A DNA stretch of 64,000 nt, taken from contig NZ_JAAGOB010000018.1 of assembly GCF_010550695.1 (NCBI RefSeq), forward strand, positions 34,195 to 98,194, written 5' to 3'. A program made the position numbers and the translations under genes. The stretch comes from Phytoactinopolyspora alkaliphila. GTDB taxonomy: Bacteria > Actinomycetota > Actinomycetes > Jiangellales > Jiangellaceae. Shown here one piece after another: positions 1-8,828 of the stretch. Within the stretch, counting starts at the first letter, position 1. Each line of letters starts with the position of its first letter. The notes below the pieces were generated by a model, which searched no databases, was not told the origin of the DNA, and worked only from the letters and a program-made list of their open reading frames with translations.

Positions 1-1049
1 TGTCGGTCCGCCGCCGGCTCGTGGCGGACGTCCCCGTGGGCGTGCTTCTCTCCGGCGGGCTGGACTCCAGTCTCGTCGTCGGGCTGCTCGCCCAAGAGGG
101 CCAGACCGGCCTGAACACGTTCAGCATCGGCTTCGACGCCGTCGGCGGAGAAGAGGGCGACGAGTTCAAGTACTCCGACGTCGTCGCCCGCGAGTTCGCC
201 ACCGAGCACCATCAGATCCGGATCGGCACCGAGCGGATGCTTCCGGCGCTCGAAGACGCCATCCGGGCCATGAGTGAGCCCATGGTCAGCCACGACGCCG
301 TAGCGTTCTTCCTGCTCAGCCAGGAGGTCAGCAAGCACGTCAAAGTGGTGCAGTCCGGGCAAGGCGCCGACGAGGTGTTCGCGGGCTACCACTGGTATCC
401 GCCACTGGCAGGAGCCGGGCGGGACGACGCCGTGGCTACCTACGCCCAGGCGTTCTTCGACCGCAGCCACGAGGAGATGCGCGGCGTGGTGCGTCCGGAG
501 CACCTGGTGGACTCACCCGTCAGCCTCGACTTCGTCACCGACCACATGAAGCGCCCCGGCGCCGAGACCGCGGTCGACGCCGCACTGCGGCTGGACACGC
601 AGATCATGCTGGTGGACGACCCGGTGAAGCGGGTCGACAACATGACTATGGCCTGGGGACTCGAGGCACGAGTGCCGTTCCTCGACCACGAGCTGGTGGA
701 GCTCGCCGCGCAGTGCCCGCCCGAGCTCAAACTGGCCCAAGAGGGCAAGGGCGTGCTCAAGGAGGCCGGGCGCCGAGTGGTGCCGCACGAGGTGATCGAC
801 CGCCCCAAGGGGTACTTCCCGGTGCCGGCGCTGAAGTACCTGCGTGGACCGTACTTGGAGCGAGTCCGCGATGCTCTGCACTCCCCCGCGGCACGGTCCC
901 GCGGCCTTTTCCAGCCTGCCTACGTCGACCATCTTCTGGCGGACCCGAATGCCGAGCTCACTCCGCTGCGCGGGAACAGACTGTGGCAGCTCGCCCTCCT
1001 GGAGATGTGGCTGCAGACCCATCTGCCTGACGCGGGCAACACGCCGTGA
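1..1049 (+). CDS. N-acetylglutaminylglutamine amidotransferase (asparagine synthase family), 5' end cut off
   Basis: This is the C-terminal part of a class II glutamine amidotransferase of the asparagine synthase B family; the reading frame is open to base 1, so the N-terminal glutaminase domain lies outside the window. The PP-loop SGGLDSS, which binds ATP in the synthetase domain, starts at base 51. Sequence such as QSGQGADEVFAGYHW and RVDNMTMAWGLEARVPFLD is typical of the subgroup that amidates N-acetylglutaminylglutamine to the osmolyte NAGGN, rather than ordinary AsnB. The subgroup call rests on the gene directly downstream, which overlaps it by GTGA (1046-1049) and encodes the dipeptide synthetase of the same pathway. 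The two are almost certainly co-translated. A general AsnB is the alternative but fits the context less well. Confidence 0.88.
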   Translation, partial: SVRRRLVADVPVGVLLSGGLDSSLVVGLLAQEGQTGLNTFSIGFDAVGGEEGDEFKYSDVVAREFATEHHQIRIGTERMLPALEDAIRAMSEPMVSHDAVAFFLLSQEVSKHVKVVQSGQGADEVFAGYHWYPPLAGAGRDDAVATYAQAFFDRSHEEMRGVVRPEHLVDSPVSLDFVTDHMKRPGAETAVDAALRLDTQIMLVDDPVKRVDNMTMAWGLEARVPFLDHELVELAAQCPPELKLAQEGKGVLKEAGRRVVPHEVIDRPKGYFPVPALKYLRGPYLERVRDALHSPAARSRGLFQPAYVDHLLADPNAELTPLRGNRLWQLALLEMWLQTHLPDAGNTP

Positions 1050-2827
1050 ATGAAGGCCGCCGCCGAGGGGGAAGCGAGCCCCGTCAACCGTTGTGGACCC
1101 GGCCCTGGCAGGAGACGCCCGAACATCTCGTACGTGACATGCGCCGTGGTGTGGCGATGGACTGCGGATGGGGCCGGCTGATCTTCGCCCAGACGTTCGA
1201 CGACGACGCCGACATCATCACCCTCCTGCGGGCCGAGGAGGAGGGTCGGCGGGACATCGCCATGTACGTGCCCGACCCTCATGTCCTGGTGTCGAGGGCG
1301 CCCGACGAGCTGTTCATCGACCCGTCCATGACCTACCGGCTGGAGCTGCACCGCTACCGGCCGCGCCGGGAGACCATCCCGGGCGTGGTCGTGAGCACGA
1401 TGGCCGACGCGAACGACGCCGACGAGGTCAATCGCATCTACGCAGCCCGCCACATGGTGCCCGCCGATCCCGACCTGATGTGGTCCAACCAGCGCACACG
1501 CACCTTCACCTACCTGATCGCGAAGGACGAGCACACCGGCGCCGTGATCGGCACCGTGACGGGCGTGGATCACGTCTTGGCCTTCGATGACCCCGACCAG
1601 GGGACCAGTCTCTGGTGCCTGGCGGTGGACCCGCAGACCCCGGTGCCCGGAGTCGGGGAGGCGCTGGTACGCGTCCTGGCCGAGCGTTACATCGGCCGTG
1701 GCCGCGACCATCTCGATCTGTCGGTGATGCATGACAATGACCCCGCCATCCGCCTGTACAAGAAGCTGGGCTTCCGCCGGGTGCCGGTCTTCGCGGTGAA
1801 GCGCAAGAACATCATCAACGAGCCGCTGTTCGTGCCCGAGCCGGAGGCGGACGTCGTCGAACTCAATCCCTACGCGGCGATCATCGCCGACGAAGCGCGA
1901 CGGCGTGGCATCCTGGTCGAGGTTCTCGACCCGGAGTGGGGCGAGATGCGACTCGTGCACGCCGGCCGCAAGATCGTCACCCGGGAATCACTGTCCGAGC
2001 TCACCACGGCAGTGGCGATGAGCCGGTGCGACGACAAGCGAGTCACCCGCCGGATCTTCGAGCGTGCCGGCCTCCGCGTCCCGCGCGGTATCGCGGCCGG
2101 CGACCACGACGCGGAGAAGGCCTTCCTGGAGGAGGTCGGTGAGGTGGTCGTGAAGCCGGCCCGGGGAGAGCAGGGACGCGGCATCACGGTGGGCGTCAGC
2201 GATGCGGACGCGCTCGCCCGGGCAGTGTCGCTGGCCACCACCTACTGCCCCGACGTTCTCATCGAACAATGTCACGACGGTGAAGACCTGCGTATCGTCG
2301 TCATCGGCCACCAGGTGGTCGCCGCCGCGGTGCGCCGGCCGGCATCCGTCATCGGCACCGGACGGCACACCATCGCCCAGCTCATCGACCGGCAGAGCAG
2401 ACGGCGCGCCGCCGCCACCGGCGGCGAGTCGACGATCCCGATGGACGACGTCACCGAGGACACCCTGAAGGCCGCCGGTCACACTCTCGACGACGTCCTA
2501 CCCGACGGCGTCTCCCTCCAGGTTCGCCGTACCGCGAACCTGCACACCGGAGGCACCATCCACGACGTCACGGCTGAGCTTCATCCGGAGCTCGCGGAGG
2601 CCGCGGTCAAGGCGAGCCGGGCGATCGACATCCCGGTCACCGGCCTCGACATGCTCGTTCCCTCGGTCGACCAGCCCGAGTACGTGGTGATCGAGGCGAA
2701 CGAGCGTCCTGGGCTGGCCAACCATGAGCCCCAGCCCACCGCCGCCCGGTTCATCGATCTTCTCTTCCCGGAGACGAGGCCGGCGCCCCGGGCCTGGGAG
2801 CCTCCACCCCCTAGCTCATCGCGGTAA
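1046..2827 (+). CDS. ngg: N-acetylglutaminylglutamine synthetase (GNAT plus ATP-grasp)
   Basis: This 593-residue protein has a GNAT acetyltransferase-like region at about residues 115-265, containing LWCLAVDPQ and NDPAIRLYKKLGF, followed by an ATP-grasp ligase region at about 285-570 with VVKPARGEQGRG and a terminal EANERPGL metal/ATP site. That two-part architecture is characteristic of the synthetase that makes N-acetylglutaminylglutamine before its amidation to the compatible solute NAGGN, a pathway described in Sinorhizobium and Pseudomonas. The GTG start at 1046 overlaps the upstream stop codon, giving translational coupling with the amidotransferase. The third conserved member of this group, an M42 peptidase, is not next door but at 9480-10643. 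The start is supported by the coupling rather than by a strong ribosome-binding site. Confidence 0.9.
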   Translation: MNEGRRRGGSEPRQPLWTRPWQETPEHLVRDMRRGVAMDCGWGRLIFAQTFDDDADIITLLRAEEEGRRDIAMYVPDPHVLVSRAPDELFIDPSMTYRLELHRYRPRRETIPGVVVSTMADANDADEVNRIYAARHMVPADPDLMWSNQRTRTFTYLIAKDEHTGAVIGTVTGVDHVLAFDDPDQGTSLWCLAVDPQTPVPGVGEALVRVLAERYIGRGRDHLDLSVMHDNDPAIRLYKKLGFRRVPVFAVKRKNIINEPLFVPEPEADVVELNPYAAIIADEARRRGILVEVLDPEWGEMRLVHAGRKIVTRESLSELTTAVAMSRCDDKRVTRRIFERAGLRVPRGIAAGDHDAEKAFLEEVGEVVVKPARGEQGRGITVGVSDADALARAVSLATTYCPDVLIEQCHDGEDLRIVVIGHQVVAAAVRRPASVIGTGRHTIAQLIDRQSRRRAAATGGESTIPMDDVTEDTLKAAGHTLDDVLPDGVSLQVRRTANLHTGGTIHDVTAELHPELAEAAVKASRAIDIPVTGLDMLVPSVDQPEYVVIEANERPGLANHEPQPTAARFIDLLFPETRPAPRAWEPPPPSSSR

Positions 2828-2918
2828 TCGGCTCGACACCGGGTACTCCCGCGTGCCTCAGATCCGGTGGTGCTACTCTCCCCCGGTTCTGATGCATACT
2901 TTTGGGAGATTCATCACT

Positions 2919-4433
2919 ATGAAAGTGACGCTCCGCGCGTTTCTCGCGCTCAGCCTGCTCGCAGGTTTTTACCTGCTGGTGGGCGCCATCATCGCCATCG
3001 CCCTGGTCATCGACATCGGCCTGATCGTCCGCGGAGACGGCCAGGGTCTCCAGGCCGGCATCGTCATCACTCTGGTGGCCTTCGCGCTCGTCCGGGCGCT
3101 CATCATGGTCTCGCGCCGGCAGCAGGCCGCACAGCCGGGTGTCGAGGTGACGCCCGAGCAGGAACCCGAGCTCTGGCGCACCGTCAACGAGCTGGCCGAG
3201 CAGGTCCAGACCCAGGCACCCGACGAGATCCGGATCATTCCAGACGTCAACGCCGCGGTCAGCGAGGACACCAAGTTCCTCGGACTGAAGGCCACCCGTC
3301 GCCGCATGTACATCGGTATGCCGCTGCTGATCACCATGACGGTGGACGAGATGCGATCCATCCTCGGACACGAGCTCGGCCACTACAGCGGCTCGCACAC
3401 GAGGCTGGGCGCCCCCGTGTACCGCGGCCGGATCTCCCTCATCGCGGCGGTTCAGGGGCTGGAGAAGCATCCGTTCGTACAGAAGATCTTCCTCGGCTAT
3501 GCCAAGTTCTTCCTCCGGGTCTCGCAGGCGGTCTCCCGGCGCCAGGAGCTGGAGGCCGACGAGCACTCGGTGCGCATCGCCGGGCGTGCCGCGGCGTCGA
3601 GCGCACTGCGCAAGGTTCACGGCGCGGCGCCGGTCTGGGGGTACTTCCTCGAGGCCTACGCGGGCCTGGTGGGGCCCGCCCAGGCCCGCCCCGCGGACCT
3701 CTTCGGCGGGTTCCAGGCACTGGTGAGCAATCCGGTCCGGCAGCGGGAGATGGCCGCGATGATCACCGAGGAGCGCGAGCACTCCCCGTACGACTCCCAC
3801 CCGTCCCTGACCGACCGCCTCTCCGCGATCGAGAAGCTCCCCGACCCGGCGGTTCACGCGGACCAGCGCCCGGCCACGGAACTCCTGCGGGACCCGGACC
3901 TGGCAGCGCGTGCGGTCGAGGAGTCCTTCTGGACGCCGAACACGCTCGCGCTGCCGACGGCGAGCTGGGAGGACGTCGTCGCCCGTGGCATGTACGTGGC
4001 GGCCAACCGGGAAGCCGCCCGGGACTTCGCGCTCGCCGGCCAGCGCCTCGTCGGCGCACCGGACACCGTGGTCGACGCCGGGTTCGAGGCGCTGGCGCGC
4101 GGGCAGGTGGCGGAGTTGAGGGCCGAGCTCGTCGCGGCGGGCTGGAACGACGGCGAGCGGCTGCTTGACGCCGTGATCACCAGGACGCTGGAGGCGGCAC
4201 TCATTGACCACGGCTCGGCGTACTGGGCGCTCTCGTGGTCCTCGGCTCCGCGCCTGATCGACACGGCGGGACAGGAGGTCAAACTCGCTGAGTTCGCCGC
4301 TGCCGTGGTGGCTGATCCACCGAACCAGGTGCCGGTCTTGCGGGATTGGCTCGCTCGCAGCGGAATCAGCCCGGACTATTGCCCAGAGCTTCCCACGGAG
4401 CAGAGTCCGGAGGCGCCGCTGCAGTCCGCCTGA
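2919..4433 (+). CDS. M48 family zinc metallopeptidase, membrane-anchored
   Basis: This 504-residue protein has two N-terminal hydrophobic segments (about residues 5-32 and 40-60) followed by an M48 peptidase domain. The zinc site HELGH is at residues 151-155 and the third ligand probably lies in the ELEADEH segment near residue 212. The active site should face the cytoplasm, as in HtpX/Ste24-like proteases, although the C-terminal 200 residues extend beyond the usual catalytic domain and have no recognised function. Start: an ATG at 2892 is in frame, but the ATG at 2919 follows GGGAGA at a good distance and opens on the membrane segment, so it is preferred. An extended -10-like TGCTACTCT at 2871-2879 may be the promoter, with no clear -35. 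It shares a strand with the NAGGN genes but is probably a separate unit. Confidence 0.85.
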   Translation: MKVTLRAFLALSLLAGFYLLVGAIIAIALVIDIGLIVRGDGQGLQAGIVITLVAFALVRALIMVSRRQQAAQPGVEVTPEQEPELWRTVNELAEQVQTQAPDEIRIIPDVNAAVSEDTKFLGLKATRRRMYIGMPLLITMTVDEMRSILGHELGHYSGSHTRLGAPVYRGRISLIAAVQGLEKHPFVQKIFLGYAKFFLRVSQAVSRRQELEADEHSVRIAGRAAASSALRKVHGAAPVWGYFLEAYAGLVGPAQARPADLFGGFQALVSNPVRQREMAAMITEEREHSPYDSHPSLTDRLSAIEKLPDPAVHADQRPATELLRDPDLAARAVEESFWTPNTLALPTASWEDVVARGMYVAANREAARDFALAGQRLVGAPDTVVDAGFEALARGQVAELRAELVAAGWNDGERLLDAVITRTLEAALIDHGSAYWALSWSSAPRLIDTAGQEVKLAEFAAAVVADPPNQVPVLRDWLARSGISPDYCPELPTEQSPEAPLQSA

Positions 4434-4491
4434 CACCGGCACCGGTGGTCGTGGCGGACCGACCGTCCTCGGGACGGCGTCGAGCGCACGA

Positions 4492-6057
4492 TCACCGGGC
4501 CGGACCAACGGCCCGTGAAGCCAAGAGCAGCGGCAGCACGGCGGCCGGGTCGTCGAGCGCGTAGCCGAGCAGTTCCTCGGCTCTGATCAGCCGTTGGTGA
4601 AGGGATTGCCGGCGGATGTGCAGGACACCGGCCGCACGGGTGGGGCTGCTGCCGTGTCGCAGATAGACCTCGACGGTACGGACGAGGTCGCTGCCGTGCG
4701 CGGCATCCCAGCGCCGCAACGGCCCCAGGACATCGTCGACCAGGTGTCGCCGGTCGTCGTCGCCCAGGAGCCCCAGCAGTCGGTCGGGCAGGGTCTCCCG
4801 CCACGCCCAGACCCCCGGCCCGGCCCCTTCAGCCGCTCGATACGCCTCCCCCAGCGACCGCCCTGCCCGGGGAAGGGGCACCGCCGGGCCCACGACGCAA
4901 CTGAACTCCTGTTCGGCCGACCCGTGCTCGCGGAGCCGGTCCACCAAGGTTCCCACCGGGTCCGCGTCATCCCGGCCGGCCGCCACGATCGCGACGACCC
5001 GGCCTCCGACCCGACCGGCGATCAGGCCACCAGGCGCGCCGGCCGCCCGCAATGCCGCCGTCGCAGCCACCGGATCGGCGGCGTTCCCGACGACGCCCAG
5101 CACCAACGCGCCCACCCGCGGATGCAAGCCCGCCAGTCCCGCCCGGACCACAAGCTCGTGCTCGCTCACCACGTTTCCGGTGAGCAGCTCCTCCAGGAGC
5201 GCAGTGGCCACGGGCCCGGACTCACCAGGACTGTCGCCGAGATGCGCCACCGCGACGGCGGCCGCGGACGCCGTGCGCTGCGCCGCCGCCGTGAGCACAT
5301 CCGGACTCCAGGGGTCACCGTGTCCGTGTGCTGAAGTGCCCATGCCGGCATCGGCCATCACCGGACCGTCGGCTGTGCCGCCGTCTTCGGCACTCTGCCG
5401 CTGACCGATCAGCACCTCGCCCCAGCGCCGCCCGTCGACGACGATCGACGCCCGTGCCACGGCTCGGTCGGCTAGCCGGTTCAATGCCTTGGCGGACGCC
5501 ACCCCGCTCACCGCGACGGGCTGCCCCGACTCGGTCGCCACCATGACCGGCCGGGCCGTGAGATCGGCTACGCAATGAGCGACGGCGCTCAGGCCTCCTC
5601 TGGTCAGAGCAGCGAAGAGCTGGTGGCTCAGCTCGTCCACAAGGCGAAGGGCCGTGCTCTCGCGGTCCAGCAGGACGGTGTTCACAGCTCGGCAGATCTG
5701 TTCGAACGGGACGACCCGGTCGAGCCGGATCAGCGGTAGCGCACACCGGTCCGCTTCGTCGGCCAGCTCGTCGGGGAGGGCCGGAAAGGAACGCCCTACC
5801 TCGATGGCGACGGCCGCCACCTGGCGTTGAGCGAGATCACGCACCCAGAATCTCCGCGCGCCGGCGTCGGCACCGGACAATCCGAGTCCGGTGGTGAGGA
5901 GCAGCTCACCACCGGACAGCAAGGGCCCGATCTCGAAGATCTCACTTGAATGCGCCCAGGTGACCACGTGGTTCAATCCACGCGGCGCCGTCATAAGCGC
6001 GGGTGACGCGGCTCGCACCACTGGAAGATCGAGGATCTCGCGCACCGTTAGGGACAT
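4492..6057 (-). CDS. PucR family transcriptional regulator
   Basis: This 521-residue regulator has an N-terminal PucR purine-catabolism domain (about residues 5-125, starting TVREILDLPVVRAA), a weakly conserved central region, and a C-terminal PucR-type helix-turn-helix (about 465-515, with YLRHGSSPTRAAGVLHIRRQ). Such proteins usually control purine, pyrimidine or nitrogen-salvage genes. It is divergent from a cytosine deaminase-permease pair across 243 bases (6058-6300), so it is probably their regulator; this is inference from position. The frame is open upstream to about 6321, but the ATG at 6057 puts the protein start exactly at the conserved domain, and the extra upstream codons read as low-quality sequence. 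The ribosome-binding site before 6057 is weak. Whether it activates or represses cannot be told. Confidence 0.86.
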   Translation of the reverse strand: MSLTVREILDLPVVRAASPALMTAPRGLNHVVTWAHSSEIFEIGPLLSGGELLLTTGLGLSGADAGARRFWVRDLAQRQVAAVAIEVGRSFPALPDELADEADRCALPLIRLDRVVPFEQICRAVNTVLLDRESTALRLVDELSHQLFAALTRGGLSAVAHCVADLTARPVMVATESGQPVAVSGVASAKALNRLADRAVARASIVVDGRRWGEVLIGQRQSAEDGGTADGPVMADAGMGTSAHGHGDPWSPDVLTAAAQRTASAAAVAVAHLGDSPGESGPVATALLEELLTGNVVSEHELVVRAGLAGLHPRVGALVLGVVGNAADPVAATAALRAAGAPGGLIAGRVGGRVVAIVAAGRDDADPVGTLVDRLREHGSAEQEFSCVVGPAVPLPRAGRSLGEAYRAAEGAGPGVWAWRETLPDRLLGLLGDDDRRHLVDDVLGPLRRWDAAHGSDLVRTVEVYLRHGSSPTRAAGVLHIRRQSLHQRLIRAEELLGYALDDPAAVLPLLLASRAVGPAR

Positions 6058-6300
6058 CCCATGACAGTGCCGTAAAGAGGCATGGCCGGTCAATGACATA
6101 TTGACCGATATCACGCTCACGAAAGCTGACGATTCACCCGTTGCGACGTTGCCCTCCAGCCACCAAGCTGTTAACGCTTGCTCCCTGGCCATCGACGTCC
6201 GCGGCCCGATCCCTCCCCCTGGCTCGCCCTGCCATCCGGACTGAGCGGTGGCCGGGGAGCAGGCATCCAGAGAAACCCACCATCGATCCGGAGGGTGCTG

Positions 6301-6783
6301 TTGAGCTCCGAACCCCATCACGTCGAATCCGGTCTCGCCCGATCATGGCTGCACGTCGCCCTCGACGAGGCCAGAGCGGGCCTCGCCGAAGGGGGCGTAC
6401 CTATCGGGGCCGCCCTGATCAGCGCCGGCGGCGAGGTGCTCGGCCGGGGCCACAACCGCCGGGTCCAGGACGGCGACCCGTCTTTGCACGCCGAGACGGC
6501 GGCATTCCGAGCTGCCGGCCGGCAACGCTCCTACCGCGGGACCACCATGGTGACGACGCTGGCCCCCTGCTGGTACTGCAGCGGCCTGGTTCGGCAGTTC
6601 GGCATCGGCCGGGTCGTGATCGGCGAAGCCACCACGTTCAGCGGCGGACACGACTGGCTCGCCGAGCACGGCGTGGACGTCGTCGTCCTCGACGACCCCG
6701 GATGTGTCGCTCTCATGGAGCAGTTCATCTCGGCTCACCCAGCACTGTGGATGGAGGACATCGGCGATGACGGTGAACACTGA
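6301..6783 (+). CDS. Cytosine deaminase, small zinc nucleoside-deaminase type
   Basis: This 160-residue deaminase of the cytidine/deoxycytidylate fold carries HAE at residues 63-65 and PCWYC at 89-93. These give zinc ligands His63, Cys90 and Cys93 and the proton-shuttling Glu65. Length and spacing are very close to yeast FCY1-type cytosine deaminase, not to the unrelated amidohydrolase CodA of E. coli. It should convert cytosine to uracil in the cytoplasm for pyrimidine salvage; a related base such as guanine or creatinine is less likely given the adjoining CodB-like permease. The TTG at 6301 is chosen because GGAGGG at 6290-6295 lies five bases upstream; a GTG at 6295 is inside that site. 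The permease gene starts 17 bases before this gene ends, so translation is coupled. Confidence 0.85.
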   Translation: MSSEPHHVESGLARSWLHVALDEARAGLAEGGVPIGAALISAGGEVLGRGHNRRVQDGDPSLHAETAAFRAAGRQRSYRGTTMVTTLAPCWYCSGLVRQFGIGRVVIGEATTFSGGHDWLAEHGVDVVVLDDPGCVALMEQFISAHPALWMEDIGDDGEH

Positions 6784-8050
6784 AGGTGCGCCTGTCGACC
6801 CCGACTACCCGCTCGACCCGGTTCCTGGCCATGCTCGCAAGTCGCTGTTCTCGGTATCGATCGTTCTGCTCGGCTTCACCTTCTTCACCCCCACGATGCT
6901 CGCCGGCGCGCAGGTGGGTGCGGCGTTCGAATTCTGGCCCCTGATGGGTGTGCTGGTGCTCGGCTGCGTCGTCCTCGGCGTGTACGTGGCCGTCATCGGC
7001 GGCATCGGCGCCCGGACCGGCCTGACGACGGTGGTCATGTGCCGCTACGCCTTCGGAGACAAGGGCTCCAAGCTGAGCTCGCTCCTGCTCGGCGGCACCC
7101 AGGTGGGCTGGTACGGCGTCACTGTTGCCACTCTCGCACAGCTCGTCGCTCAAGCGGCCGGCTGGGAGGGCGACGGCGTGCAGCGGCTACTGATGGTGCT
7201 CGGTGGATTCGTCATGGGCGCCACTGCCTACTACGGCTACAAGGGCATGTTCGGGCTGTCGGTCGTGTCCGTGCCACTCCTGCTGGTCCTCGCAGCCTGG
7301 GTCACCGTGCGCTCGTTCGACGAGGTGGGCGGCATGTCCGGCATGCTCGATCAGAGCCCGACGACGACCATGAGCGTCGCCGTGGCCGTCACCATCATCG
7401 TCGGGACGTTCGCCTCCGGTGGAACGCAGGCGCCCAACTGGACGCGGTTCGCCCGGACGCCCCGGCAAGGTTTCAGCGCATCCGTCGTCGCGTTCTTCGT
7501 CGGCCAGATGCTGATGCTGTTCTTCGGCGCCATTGGGGCCATCGCCTTCGGCCAGCCCGACTTCGTCCTCGTGCTGTTCGAGCTGGGACTGGTCGGCTGG
7601 GGTGTGGTCTTCCTGATCGGCAACCTGTGGACCACCAACGACAACACCGCCTACAACTTCGGCGTCGCCGGTGCGGAAATCGCCAACTCGCGATCCAAGA
7701 AGCCGTTCGTGGTGGGTGGCGTGATCATCGGCACGCTGCTGGCGGTGACCGGGATCTACGACAACCTCATCACCTACCTGAGCTGGCTCGGCATCATCAT
7801 CCCGCCGATCGGCGGCGTCATCATCGGAGACTGGTGGGCACGCTGGCGGCGGGGCATGCCGTCGCCGTCGGAGTACGCGTTCCCCGCCGTGCGATGGGAG
7901 AACATCGGAGCCTACGCCCTCGGAGCGCTGGTGGCGTGGGCGTCCGACGAATGGGGGTGGGGCATCCCTCCGGTCAACGGCATCGTCGTCGCAGTTCTGG
8001 TCGCCGTGCTGGCCGCCCGCCTCCGCTCCCCTCAACCCACCTCCAAATGA
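6767..8050 (+). CDS. codB: Cytosine/purine permease, NCS1 family (CodB-like)
   Basis: This 427-residue polytopic protein of the nucleobase:cation symporter-1 family has about 12 hydrophobic segments, and motifs such as GTFASGGTQAPNWTRFAR and LWTTNDNTAYNFGVAG typical of CodB-like cytosine permeases. It imports cytosine or a related base, which the deaminase encoded just upstream would convert to uracil. The ATG at 6767 follows GGAGG at 6753-6757 and overlaps the end of the deaminase gene by 17 bases. The TGA stop (8048-8050) lies inside the first bases of the perfect palindrome at 8045-8132, so the end of the gene is part of that repeat. Expression is probably controlled by the divergent PucR regulator. 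Confidence 0.88.
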   Translation: MTVNTEGAPVDPDYPLDPVPGHARKSLFSVSIVLLGFTFFTPTMLAGAQVGAAFEFWPLMGVLVLGCVVLGVYVAVIGGIGARTGLTTVVMCRYAFGDKGSKLSSLLLGGTQVGWYGVTVATLAQLVAQAAGWEGDGVQRLLMVLGGFVMGATAYYGYKGMFGLSVVSVPLLLVLAAWVTVRSFDEVGGMSGMLDQSPTTTMSVAVAVTIIVGTFASGGTQAPNWTRFARTPRQGFSASVVAFFVGQMLMLFFGAIGAIAFGQPDFVLVLFELGLVGWGVVFLIGNLWTTNDNTAYNFGVAGAEIANSRSKKPFVVGGVIIGTLLAVTGIYDNLITYLSWLGIIIPPIGGVIIGDWWARWRRGMPSPSEYAFPAVRWENIGAYALGALVAWASDEWGWGIPPVNGIVVAVLVAVLAARLRSPQPTSK

Positions 8051-8132
8051 TCATGTAAACCATGTTTTCTCGTGCTTCACCAGGGCTGCAGCCCTGGTGA
8101 AGCACGAGAAAACATGGTTTACATGATCATTT
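8045..8132. repeat. Perfect 88-bp palindrome, family 1 copy A
   Basis: Two 44-base arms meet without a spacer at a central CTGCAG (8086-8091) and are exact reverse complements. The left arm starts AAATGATCATGTAAACC and contains TTTTCTCGTGCTTCACCAGG. It lies between convergent genes (the permease, whose stop codon it contains, and the dihydrofolate-reductase-like gene ending at 8162), so a transcript from either side would fold into a very long hairpin. There is no T-run typical of an intrinsic terminator. Related copies are at 15393-15492 and 38768-38843. The perfect match between arms suggests recent insertion or continuing correction between arms. Confidence 0.95.
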
Positions 8133-8161
8133 AGGTCGGGACGACGATGGGTGGGGCGTCG

Positions 8162-8734
8162 TCATGTGCGCTCGTAGACGACGAACACGAGGCCGTCGTC
8201 GTACACCCGGCTGCGCGCAGGCTGGAAGCGCTGCGGCGCGAACCGCGCGCCACCGAAGAGAGACATCCCGGCTCCGGCGACCACCGGATAGATCTTCACG
8301 TGCAGTTCGTCGATCTCCGGACGCAGGACACCCGCCAGTTCCGAACCTCCGCACAACCAGATGTCCAGCCCGCTCTCCTGTTTGAGTTCGCGAACCTTGG
8401 CTACCGGATCGGACCCGACCAGCTCCACGGTGGGGTCCGGACTAGAGGTCATCGTGCGGCTGAACACGTAGTGCCTCAGATGCGGGTACGCGTTGGTGAT
8501 TCCTTCACGCAGGCCGACTTCGTAGGCGCCGCGGCCCTCCAACACCGTGTCGATGCTCCGGTTGGCCGGGTCGACGCCCAAGGCCTGTCGAGCATGCACC
8601 GGTATCGTCTCCGGATACTCTTCGAGGAGCTGGTTCGAGTGCTCGCCGTTGGTCCCGTAGAAGTCGTACGACCCATCCGGCCCGGCGATAAAGCCGTCAA
8701 TCGTGCTGGCGACGTAATAGATCAGCTTTCGCAT
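8162..8734 (-). CDS. Dihydrofolate reductase family protein (RibD C-terminal-like)
   Basis: This 190-residue protein has the RibD_C/dihydrofolate-reductase fold. It starts MRKLIYYVASTIDGFIAGPDG, has an IWLCGGSELAG segment near residue 130 that matches the NADPH-binding turn, and ends with VYDDGLVFVVYER. Members of this family are common small NADPH-dependent reductases in actinobacteria, and few have known substrates; it is not the housekeeping FolA. The ATG at 8734 has AAGGAGAG just upstream, which makes the start firm. It is divergent from a TetR regulator across 94 bases that hold a 36-bp palindromic operator (8765-8800), so it is very likely repressed by that regulator and induced by an unknown small molecule. 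Confidence 0.85.
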   Translation of the reverse strand: MRKLIYYVASTIDGFIAGPDGSYDFYGTNGEHSNQLLEEYPETIPVHARQALGVDPANRSIDTVLEGRGAYEVGLREGITNAYPHLRHYVFSRTMTSSPDPTVELVGSDPVAKVRELKQESGLDIWLCGGSELAGVLRPEIDELHVKIYPVVAGAGMSLFGGARFAPQRFQPARSRVYDDGLVFVVYERT

Positions 8735-8764
8735 GCCACTCTCCTTGCTCCTCGTGGAACGACT

Positions 8765-8800
8765 AACCACTCCATATATAGTACTTCGTATGTAGTGGTT
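8765..8800. promoter_or_regulatory. Palindromic operator between the divergent reductase and tetR genes
   Basis: A 36-base imperfect palindrome centred on GTAC (8781-8784) has outer arms AACCACT (8765-8771) and AGTGGTT (8794-8800); 16 of 20 positions match when the two overlapping 20-base halves are compared. It sits in the only space from which both the reductase gene (start 8734) and the tetR gene (start 8829) can be transcribed. This is the expected place and form of a TetR-family operator that controls both. It is AT-rich relative to its surroundings, and probable -10 elements overlap it. Confidence 0.72.
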
Positions 8801-8828
8801 GCAACTGCAGAGCGACGACGGAGGCACG

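Noticed and set aside
2811..4508. Minus-strand frame of 565 codons opposite the M48 protease
   Set aside because: It is a shadow of high GC at third positions; the plus strand has HELGH, membrane helices and a ribosome-binding site.
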